DNA of 31,036 bases, taken from the NCBI GenBank assembly GCA_934169535.1, contig CAKPOC010000002.1:1-31036 (forward strand). The letters are read 5' to 3'. This DNA is from an uncultured Clostridia bacterium. Its GTDB lineage: Bacteria; Bacillota; Clostridia; TANB77; CAG-508. Of the stretch, positions 15,188 through 21,061 are shown in pieces. The notes below the pieces were generated by a model. It saw only the letters and a program-made list of their open reading frames with translations. It was not told the DNA's origin and did no database searches. Both the position numbers and the translations under genes were made by a program. The stretch's first letter is position 1, and each line of letters starts with the position of its first letter.

Positions 15188-15856
15188 ATGTATTTAATAA
15201 TGTTAGGTGCTCAAGGCACAGGAAAAGGCACAGTTGCAGGAATACTAAGCAAGCAAACAGGCTGGCCACAAATTTCAACAGGAGATATATTTAGAGCAAA
15301 TATTTCAAACAAAACAGAACTTGGAGTAAAAGCAAATGAATATATATCAAAGGGAATGCTTGTACCAGATGAAATAACAGTACCTATGGTAGTAGATAGA
15401 CTAAATGAGGAAGACGCAGCAAATGGAGCTATTTTAGATGGTTTTCCAAGAACAGTGGAGCAAGCAGAAAAATTAGATGAAATTTTATCTAAAAAAGGTA
15501 AAAAAGTAGACTTGGTAATAAATTTAACAACTCCAAGAGAAGAAATTATTACAAGAATATTAAATAGAAGAGTTTGCTCAAATCCAAAATGCAAAGCAAC
15601 ATATAATCTAACAATGCACCCATCAAAAGTTTCAGGAATATGTGATGTATGTGGTTCAAAATTAGTATTAAGAGAAGATGACAGCGATGAAAATGCAATA
15701 AAGCAAAGACTTGCTATATATGATGAAAAAACAAGTCCATTAATCGACTTTTACAATAAAAAGGGAGTGCTTGTAACAGAAGAAGTTAGCGAAAGAATTA
15801 ACAGACTAGGAAAAGAAGCAGCAGAAGATGTTCTAGAAAAAATCAGTAAAATGTAA
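15188..15856 (+). CDS. adk: Adenylate kinase, zinc-LID type
   Basis: A 222-residue adenylate kinase (ATP + AMP to 2 ADP). The P-loop is GAQGTGKGT at residues 7-15, where the family usually has GAPGAGKGT; Gln9 in place of Pro is a noteworthy variant. ISTGDIFRANI binds AMP, and LDGFPRTVEQAEKLD is the conserved hinge. The LID holds four cysteines (130, 135, 152, 155; the first pair is C-x4-C rather than C-x2-C), which should bind zinc as in Gram-positive long-form kinases. AAAGGAG lies before the ATG. map follows after 20 bases. Confidence 0.97.
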   Translation: MYLIMLGAQGTGKGTVAGILSKQTGWPQISTGDIFRANISNKTELGVKANEYISKGMLVPDEITVPMVVDRLNEEDAANGAILDGFPRTVEQAEKLDEILSKKGKKVDLVINLTTPREEIITRILNRRVCSNPKCKATYNLTMHPSKVSGICDVCGSKLVLREDDSDENAIKQRLAIYDEKTSPLIDFYNKKGVLVTEEVSERINRLGKEAAEDVLEKISKM

Positions 15857-15876
15857 AAGAAAAGGAAGTAATTAAA

Positions 15877-16647
15877 TTGGTAAGTATAAAAAATAAACAT
15901 CAAATAGAAAAAATGAAAGAAGCTTGTAGAGTTGCAAATCTTGCACAAAAAGCAATAGAAGCAGCAATAAAACCAGGAGTTTCAACATATGAATTAGATA
16001 AAATTGCAGAAAGAACAATGAGAGAAAATGGAGCAATTCCTGCAGAAAAAGGATATCCAAGTGGAGTAAAAGGGGTTCCCCCATTTCCAGGGTCAATTTG
16101 TGCATCTGTTAATGATGTTGTAATTCATGGAATTCCATCTAAAAGGGAAATTCTAAAAGATGGAGATATAATAAGTGTTGATTTAGTAGCATATAAAGAT
16201 GGCTACAATGGAGATTGCGCAAGAACTTATTTAGTAGGAAATGTTGATGAAAAGACAAAACGTCTTGTAGAAATAACAAAACAATCATTTTTTGAAGGAA
16301 TAAAATATGCCAAAGTAGGAAACCGTTTAGGCGATATTTGTCATGCAATAGGAGAATTTATCGAAAAAAACGGATACAGTGTAGTAAAAGAATTTCAAGG
16401 TCACGGAATTGGAGAAGAAATGCACGAAGACCCAGGAATTCCAAACTACGGAAAAGCAGGACGTGGAATAAGACTTGAACCAGGCATGACTCTAGCGATA
16501 GAACCAATGGTAATAATGGGCAAAAGTGGAATTTTAGAGCTAGATGATGGATGGACAATTATATCAGAAGATGGAACAAATGCAGCCCATTATGAAAATA
16601 CAATTTTAATTACAGAAAATGAGCCAGAAATATTGACATTATTATAA
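15877..16647 (+). CDS. map: Methionine aminopeptidase, type I
   Basis: A 256-residue enzyme that removes the initiator methionine. The start is TTG at 15877, supported by AAAGGAAG upstream and the family-like VSIKNKHQIEKMKEACRVAN. The pita-bread fold ligands are visible: SVDLVAYKDGYNGDCARTYL (two aspartates), FQGHGIGEEMHEDPGIPNYG (histidine), LAIEPMV (glutamate) and HYENTILITE (last glutamate). Its last codons contain the -35 box of the next promoter. Location after adk is the common Firmicutes order. Confidence 0.97.
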   Translation: MVSIKNKHQIEKMKEACRVANLAQKAIEAAIKPGVSTYELDKIAERTMRENGAIPAEKGYPSGVKGVPPFPGSICASVNDVVIHGIPSKREILKDGDIISVDLVAYKDGYNGDCARTYLVGNVDEKTKRLVEITKQSFFEGIKYAKVGNRLGDICHAIGEFIEKNGYSVVKEFQGHGIGEEMHEDPGIPNYGKAGRGIRLEPGMTLAIEPMVIMGKSGILELDDGWTIISEDGTNAAHYENTILITENEPEILTLL

Positions 16648-16661
16648 ATTTTTGGTATACT
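16633..16661 (+). promoter_or_regulatory. Promoter for infA-rpmJ-alpha operon
   Basis: TTGACA (16633-16638) lies inside the last codons of map, followed by exactly 17 bases and TATACT (16656-16661). Transcription should start around 16668, within the inverted repeat described next. This gives IF-1, L36 and the alpha operon a promoter independent of adk-map. Confidence 0.88.
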
Positions 16662-16717
16662 ATATTAGCTATTATGGATTATTGTGAAGTAATAGCTAAT
16701 ATTTGCATTTTGCAAAT
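16662..16717 (+). promoter_or_regulatory. Perfect 13-bp inverted repeat at the start site, then a second hairpin
   Basis: ATATTAGCTATTA (16662-16674) is perfectly repeated in reverse at 16690-16702, and ATTTGCA/TGCAAAT (16701-16707 with 16711-16717) makes a second stem. The pair lies between the -10 box and the ATGGAGGG ribosome binding site of infA. It may be an operator, or a 5' UTR structure; a short T-rich tract is lacking, so a terminator is not favoured. Confidence 0.65.
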
Positions 16718-16736
16718 AAAAAATGGAGGGAAAATA

Positions 16737-16955
16737 ATGTCAAAAGAGGATGTTATTGAAGTAGAAGGTGTAGTTGTTGAATCATTACCAAACACAACCT
16801 TCAAAGTAGAATTAGCAAATGGTCATCAGATATTAGCTCACATCTCTGGAAAATTGAGAATGAATTATATCAAAATTCTTCCTGGTGATAAAGTTAAGGT
16901 AGAACTTTCACCATATGACTTAACAAAAGGAAGAATTACTTGGAGAGCAAAATAA
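16737..16955 (+). CDS. infA: Translation initiation factor IF-1
   Basis: A 72-residue OB-fold factor that occupies the A site during initiation. SKEDVIEVEGVVVESLPNTT, FKVELANGHQILAHISGKLR and the C-terminal PYDLTKGRITWRAK are diagnostic. ATG 16737 has GGAGGG upstream and gives the exact family length; an in-frame ATG at 16674 would add 21 unconserved residues read through both hairpins and is rejected. rpmJ follows after 42 bases. Confidence 0.98.
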   Translation: MSKEDVIEVEGVVVESLPNTTFKVELANGHQILAHISGKLRMNYIKILPGDKVKVELSPYDLTKGRITWRAK

Positions 16956-16997
16956 TATCTAATACTATAATAAAAATTATTCAGGAGGTGTATGATA

Positions 16998-17111
16998 ATG
17001 AAGGTAAGACCATCAGTTAAAAAAATATGTGACAAGTGTAAAGTTATCAAAAGAAAAGGTGTCATTAGAGTTATATGCGAAAATCCTAAGCATAAACAAA
17101 GACAAGGATAA
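16998..17111 (+). CDS. rpmJ: 50S ribosomal protein L36, zinc type
   Basis: A 37-residue L36 (bL36), too short for ordinary ORF filters. KVRPSVKKICDKCKVIKRKG with Cys11, Cys14, Cys27 and His32 (CENPKH) forms the zinc ribbon, and HKQRQG ends it. Two starts are possible, ATG 16992 (MIMKVRPS) and ATG 16998; the second gives the family N-terminus and lies ten bases after AGGAGGTG. This zinc-containing form is usual in Firmicutes. Confidence 0.97.
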   Translation: MKVRPSVKKICDKCKVIKRKGVIRVICENPKHKQRQG

Positions 17112-17377
17112 TTGAAAAAGGATATAACACAAGCTTAAGGTTAGCGGCTGTTAAATATAGTAATATATTTGATGATTTAAGGTTTGTGTTCATATATATG
17201 CTTAAAAATAAATTAAAGACTAATTTTTTAGAACAGTTTTTATATAAATATTATAAAACACCTCTAAAATTATAATGTTTATATAAAGAGGAATATAAAA
17301 AGTTAGCATTTCACCTTTAATGAGTTTGAGGAGCAATAAAAAACATAATAATAAAATTAACATGTGGAGGTGTAGGA
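17112..17377 (+). promoter_or_regulatory. 266-nt structured rpmJ-rpsM spacer, candidate alpha-operon leader
   Basis: No gene is seen. AACACAA (17126-17132) pairs with TTGTGTT (17184-17190), flanking CTTAA/TTAAG and an inner AAATAT/ATATTT stem, to make a multi-tier structure. A second hairpin, CCTCT (17261-17265) with AGAGG (17287-17291), lies nearer rpsM. A weak promoter (TTGATG at 17169, ATATAT about 17192) could lie inside but is unconvincing. In several bacteria S4 controls the alpha operon through structure before rpsM; that would fit the place, but the shape here is not one I recognise. Confidence 0.5.
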
Positions 17378-17743
17378 ATGGCTCGTTTTGCAGGAGTTGA
17401 TTTACCTAGAGAAAAGAGAATTGAAATAGGACTTACATATATATATGGAATAGGACTATCTCGTTCACAAGAAATTTTAAAAAAGGCTAAAGTAAGCCCA
17501 GACGTTAGAGTAAAAGACCTAACAGAAGACCAAGAAAAAGCAATAAGAAGTGCACTAGAAGATTATACTCTAGAAGGTGACTTAAGAAGAGAAGTTGCTC
17601 TTAATATTAAGAGATTAACAGAAATCGGTTGCTACAGAGGAATAAGACATAGAAGAGGTCTTCCAGTTAGAGGACAAAGAACAAAAACAAATGCTCGTAC
17701 TAGAAAAGGACCAAGAAAACTAGTTAGCAAGAGCAAAAAATAG
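17378..17743 (+). CDS. rpsM: 30S ribosomal protein S13
   Basis: A 121-residue S13 (uS13) of the 30S head, contacting P-site tRNA and the 50S. ARFAGVDLPREKRIEIGLTY, IYGIGLSRSQEILKKA and the basic C-terminus GCYRGIRHRRGLPVRGQRTK, TNARTRKGPRK are diagnostic. GGAGGTG (17366-17372) precedes the ATG. First gene of the alpha cluster, after a long structured spacer. Confidence 0.98.
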   Translation: MARFAGVDLPREKRIEIGLTYIYGIGLSRSQEILKKAKVSPDVRVKDLTEDQEKAIRSALEDYTLEGDLRREVALNIKRLTEIGCYRGIRHRRGLPVRGQRTKTNARTRKGPRKLVSKSKK

Positions 17744-17772
17744 AATTCCAGGTTAGGAGGGAAATTTAGATA

Positions 17773-18171
17773 ATGGCTAATAATACAGCAAAGAAAACAG
17801 TAGTTAGAAGAAGAGACAGAAAAAATATAGAAAAAGGTATGGCTCATATTCATTCTAGCTTTAACAATACAATAGTAACTTTAACAGATACACAAGGAAA
17901 TGTTTTATCATGGGCTAGTGCTGGAGAATTAGGATTCAAAGGTTCAAGAAAGAGCACACCATTTGCTGCAGGTGAAGCTGCAGAAACAGCTGCAAAAGCT
18001 GCAATGGAACATGGACTAAAAACAGTTGAAGTATTTGTAAAAGGACCAGGTTCAGGACGTGAATCTGCAATTAGGTCTTTACAAACAGCAGGATTAGAGA
18101 TAACATCAATTAAAGACGTTACTCCAATACCTCATAACGGTTGTAGACCACCAAAAAGAAGACGTGTATAA
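17773..18171 (+). CDS. rpsK: 30S ribosomal protein S11
   Basis: A 132-residue S11 (uS11) on the 30S platform near the E site. GMAHIHSSFNNTIVTLTDTQ, GNVLSWASAGELGFKGSRKS and TPIPHNGCRPPKRRRV are family signatures. GGAGGG precedes the ATG. The 67-nt gap to rpsD has a weak AAAATT/AATTTT hairpin. Confidence 0.98.
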   Translation: MANNTAKKTVVRRRDRKNIEKGMAHIHSSFNNTIVTLTDTQGNVLSWASAGELGFKGSRKSTPFAAGEAAETAAKAAMEHGLKTVEVFVKGPGSGRESAIRSLQTAGLEITSIKDVTPIPHNGCRPPKRRRV

Positions 18172-18238
18172 TTTCTAAAATTATATGTGCAATTTTATAA
18201 TAAATTTAGTAAAAATTTGAGGAAGGTGAAATTTAAAA

Positions 18239-18865
18239 ATGGCAAGATATAAAGATGAACAATGCCGTATTTGCCGTAGAGAAGGACAAAAGTTATTCTT
18301 AAAAGGTTCTAGATGTTACTCAGACAAATGCAGTATAGCTAGAAGAAATTATGCACCAGGACAAAATGGTCAAAAGAGAGGCAAAATTTCTGAATATGGT
18401 ACTCAGTTAAGAGAAAAACAAAAAACAAAGGCTTTCTATGGAGTTGGTGAAAAACAATTTAGAAGATATTTTGAAATGGCTTCTAATAGCAGAGGAAAAA
18501 CAGGTGAAGTATTACTTCAAATACTAGAAAGCAGATTAGACAATGTTGTATATAGATTAGGATTTGCAAGTTCAAGAGCTCAAGCAAGAATGCAAGTTAC
18601 TCATGGAGCTTTTGAAGTAAATGGACACAAAGTTGATATTCCATCTTACTTAGTCAAAGCAGGAGATGTAATTTCTGTAAGAGAAATAAGAAAAGATAAT
18701 GGAACAATCAAACTTGCAACTGAAGAAAATGCAGCAAGACCAGTTCCAGCTTGGCTTGAAAAAGATCAAGAAAAACTAAGCGGAAAAGTTGTAACATTAG
18801 CAACAAGAGAAGATATTGACCTACCAGTTGAAGAGCACTTAATAGTTGAGTTATATTCTAAATAA
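18239..18865 (+). CDS. rpsD: 30S ribosomal protein S4, zinc type
   Basis: A 208-residue S4 (uS4), a 16S rRNA assembly initiator and known translational repressor of the alpha operon in E. coli and of its own gene in B. subtilis. Cys9, Cys12, Cys26 and Cys31 form a zinc site in the N-terminal domain. The S4 RNA-binding motif is at about residues 96-160 (SRLDNVVYRLGFASSRAQAR, QVTHGAFEVNGHKVDIPSYL). It lies within the alpha operon, unlike in Bacillus where rpsD is separate. GGAAGGTGA precedes the ATG. Confidence 0.97.
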   Translation: MARYKDEQCRICRREGQKLFLKGSRCYSDKCSIARRNYAPGQNGQKRGKISEYGTQLREKQKTKAFYGVGEKQFRRYFEMASNSRGKTGEVLLQILESRLDNVVYRLGFASSRAQARMQVTHGAFEVNGHKVDIPSYLVKAGDVISVREIRKDNGTIKLATEENAARPVPAWLEKDQEKLSGKVVTLATREDIDLPVEEHLIVELYSK

Positions 18866-19006
18866 TAGTGTTATTTAGCAATTGTAGGAATAAAAGCAAG
18901 AATTGTATTAAAAAACGATTTTTAAAAAGCATAAAGCTTATTATAAAAAATCATGAAAGGAGAAGATGTTTCTTAAATAATTAATGAAACATCAACTAAG
19001 AAAAGA
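18866..19006 (+). promoter_or_regulatory. Structured rpsD-rpoA spacer; ribosome binding site between two hairpins
   Basis: GATTTTT (18917-18923) pairs with AAAAATC (18946-18952) around AAGC/GCTT. Next comes GAAAGGAGA (18955-18963), then GATGTTTC (18965-18972) pairs with GAAACATC (18986-18993). The binding site is 45 bases from the rpoA ATG (19007) unless that second hairpin is looped out. Two mini-ORFs occur: ATG 18966-18980 (MFLK) directly after the site, and ATG 18984-19010 (MKHQLRKE), whose TGA overlaps the rpoA ATG. Confidence 0.6.
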
Positions 19007-19954
19007 ATGATAGAATTTGAAAAGCCAAATATCAAATGCTTAGAAATGGACAATAGTATCAATTATGCTAAATTTACATGTGAACCACTAGAACGTGGTT
19101 ATGGTATTACTCTTGGAAATTCATTAAGAAGAATATTACTTTCTTCATTACCAGGAGCAGCAATAACTTCAGTAAAAATTGAAGGTGCAGCTCACGAATT
19201 TACAACTATTCCAAATATAGTAGAAGATGTACCAGAAATAATAGTAAATTTAAAAATGGTAAGATTAAAAATTACAGATAATGAAGTTAAAACTTTAAGA
19301 ATAAACTTTAAAGGTGAAGGCGAAGTTACAGCAGCAGATATTGAAACAGACGAAACAGTTGAAGTTTTAAATAAAGATTTACATATAGCAACTGTATCAG
19401 AAGGTGGAAGCCTAGTTGTAGAAATGACTGCTAACCGTGGAAGAGGTTATAATAATGCTGAAAAGAACAAAACACCAGATATGCCAATTGGAGTTATTCC
19501 AATAGACTCTATCTACACACCTGTAAAGAAAGTTAATTATCAAGTAGAAAATACAAGAGTTGGACAAATGGTAGACTTAGATAAATTAACTATTGAACTA
19601 TGGACTGATGGAAGTTTAAAGCCTTATGAAGCATTAAGTTTAGCTGCTAAGATTATGACAGAGCATTTAGAATTATTCATAGATCTATCAGAAATAAGCA
19701 AAAATACTCAAGTCATGGTAGAAAAAGAAGAATCTAAGAAAGGTAAAGTATTAGAAACATCTATAGAAGACCTAGAATTATCTGCAAGGTCATTCAACTG
19801 CTTAAAGAGAGCAGGAATATCTACAGTAGAAGACTTGACAAATAAAACAGAAGCTGAGATGATGAAAGTAAGAAATCTAGGAAAGAAATCACTAGATGAA
19901 GTTACAAACAAATTACATTCATTAGGTCTTGACTTTGCAAGCAATGAAGATTAA
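19007..19954 (+). CDS. rpoA: RNA polymerase subunit alpha
   Basis: A 315-residue alpha subunit. The N-terminal assembly domain (residues 1 to about 230) contains EPLERGYGITLGNSLRRILL, SLPGAAITSVKIEGAAHEFT and VGQMVDLDKLTIELWTDGSL. The C-terminal domain (about 255-310) has ARSFNCLKRAGISTVEDLTN and VRNLGKKSLDEVTNKLHSLG, the part that binds UP elements and activators. MIEFEKPNIKCLEMDNS is the usual start, so ATG 19007 is favoured; a ribosome binding site is unusually far away (see the spacer). rplQ follows after 15 bases. Confidence 0.97.
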   Translation: MIEFEKPNIKCLEMDNSINYAKFTCEPLERGYGITLGNSLRRILLSSLPGAAITSVKIEGAAHEFTTIPNIVEDVPEIIVNLKMVRLKITDNEVKTLRINFKGEGEVTAADIETDETVEVLNKDLHIATVSEGGSLVVEMTANRGRGYNNAEKNKTPDMPIGVIPIDSIYTPVKKVNYQVENTRVGQMVDLDKLTIELWTDGSLKPYEALSLAAKIMTEHLELFIDLSEISKNTQVMVEKEESKKGKVLETSIEDLELSARSFNCLKRAGISTVEDLTNKTEAEMMKVRNLGKKSLDEVTNKLHSLGLDFASNED

Positions 19955-19969
19955 GGAAGGTGAGAAGAA

Positions 19970-20491
19970 GTGGCAAATAGAAAATTAGGAAGAGCAACTG
20001 ATGTACGTGTAGCAATGTTAAAAACACAAGCTACTGATTTAATATGGCATGAAAAAATTGAAACAACTCTTGATAGAGCAAAAGAAACAAAAGCAATAGT
20101 TGATTCTTTAATTGCTTTAGCTGTAAAAGAAGCTGACAACTATGAAGAAGTTGAAGTAAAAGTTTCAAAAGCAAAATTAGATGAAAAAGGTAACAAAGTT
20201 ACTGAACTTGTAAAAAGCAAAAACGGAAATGAATATCTAAAAGTAGTAAGAGAAACAAAAACTGAAAAAAGAAAAAAAGATATGCCATCTAAGTTAAATG
20301 CAAGAAGAAAAATAATGAGAAATATTAATAAGGTAAAAGATGCAAATGGAAACAATGTAGATTTACCAACAAAATTATTTGATGTATTAGCACCAAAATA
20401 CAAAAACAACAATGGTGGATATACAAGAATAATTAGAAAAGGACAACGCAGAGGAGATGCTGCAGAAGTTGTTATATTAGAATTAATATAG
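19970..20491 (+). CDS. rplQ: 50S ribosomal protein L17, with about 50-residue insertion
   Basis: A 173-residue L17 (bL17) against a usual 112-130. Start is GTG with AAGGAAGGTGAG upstream. The N-terminus (ANRKLGRATDVRVAMLKTQA, TDLIWHEKIETTLDRAKETK) and the C-terminus (LPTKLFDVLAPKYKNNNGGY, TRIIRKGQRRGDAAEVVILE) are normal. Between them, about residues 54-106 carry a charged, Lys/Glu-rich insert ending before NARRKIMRNI, which matches the conserved HARR segment. L17 lies at the tunnel exit. It ends the alpha operon; a terminator follows. Confidence 0.96.
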   Translation: MANRKLGRATDVRVAMLKTQATDLIWHEKIETTLDRAKETKAIVDSLIALAVKEADNYEEVEVKVSKAKLDEKGNKVTELVKSKNGNEYLKVVRETKTEKRKKDMPSKLNARRKIMRNINKVKDANGNNVDLPTKLFDVLAPKYKNNNGGYTRIIRKGQRRGDAAEVVILELI

Positions 20492-20504
20492 TTTTATAAA
20501 AATA

Positions 20505-20563
20505 AGAGATAATCGTAGATTAAATGTAGTAAACATTTCTTATCAGGTTATCTCTATTTTTTT
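20505..20563 (+). terminator. Bidirectional terminator after rplQ
   Basis: AGAGATAA (20505-20512) pairs with TTATCTCT (20548-20555), with AAATGT/ACATTT inside, followed by ATTTTTTTAAA. On the opposite strand the same stem is followed by TATTTTTATAAAA, so it can end both rplQ and the convergent minus-strand gene, whose stop (20554-20556) overlaps the stem. Confidence 0.88.
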
Positions 20564-20890
20564 AAACTAGAATATTCTTCAAATGACAAAACTTTAATAA
20601 AAGGAAAATCTTTTGCAAATGTATTTAAAATTTTAAGAGTTGAATCTGTTGAATTTAAATCCACTAAAATTAATTCATAATTATTTAAATTATAATACAA
20701 AAATTTATATATAAAAAGTTTTAAAAAATATTCGGCAGTATTTTCTTGATTGTAGAAAGTTAAAATAAAGCTAATACCGTTTTAATGTAAGTTTAGGATA
20801 TTTATGTATATAAATTACTTCTTTTATAAATTCAAAAATGCCATATAAGGCAAAAAACCACAAAAATAAATAAAAAATAAACTCAACCAT
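20554..20890 (-). pseudogene. Broken small gene: membrane helix plus GT-A-like segment, one-base frame interruption
   Basis: Reading the minus strand from ATG at 20890, the first frame gives about 39 residues (MVEFIFYLFLWFFALYGIFE, then FIKEVIYIHKYPKLTLKRY) ending at TAG 20771-20773: one membrane helix and a basic turn. From about 20778 a second frame, with no usable start, gives 74 residues (GISFILTFYNQENTAEYFLK, then VDLNSTDSTLKILN, ending EEYSSLKK). DLNSTDST resembles the DxxSxDxT motif near the donor site of GT2 proteins. Dropping one A from the TTAAAAC run at 20779-20785 joins both into about 112 residues. A possible AAAGGAG lies about 30 bases before the ATG. It may be a pseudogene, a sequence error, or +1 frameshifting; function unknown. 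Confidence 0.65.
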
Positions 20891-21061
20891 ATTCGTAAAT
20901 TCAAATATAATAAGATATTTGCTCCTTTATAATATATTATTAAAATAGCAAGAAAATGTGATAAAATTAAGAAATAATAACAGATTTGGACTAACTTGAA
21001 ACTATTGAAAATAACAAATGTTTGTGATAATATAAATTAACAAAAATGAAGGAGAAATATA
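20891..21061 (+). other. Intergenic region between the minus-strand broken gene and recD2
   Basis: This AT-rich stretch is the divergent upstream region of the broken minus-strand gene and recD2. The only clear element is the recD2 promoter at 21005-21033; no further coding frame or strong inverted repeat is seen. Confidence 0.6.
21005..21033 (+). promoter_or_regulatory. recD2 operon promoter
   Basis: TTGAAA (21005-21010), 17 bases, TAATAT (21028-21033), about 28 bases before the GTG start at 21062. A good sigma-A match; a leader of only about 20 bases is predicted. Confidence 0.82.

Noticed and set aside
16674..16736. In-frame ATG upstream of infA adding 21 residues
   Set aside because: No binding site upstream, unlike the GGAGGG before 16737; the extra residues are not part of IF-1 and run through a hairpin.
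17169..17197. Weak promoter before rpsM (TTGATG and ATATAT)
   Set aside because: Poor -10 and -35 boxes in AT-rich sequence; not listed separately.
20779..20785. Programmed +1 frameshift in the minus-strand small gene
   Set aside because: TTAAAAC is not a classic programmed +1 site (no stop-codon-adjacent or rare-codon arrangement that I can identify); an indel is simpler, though not excluded.
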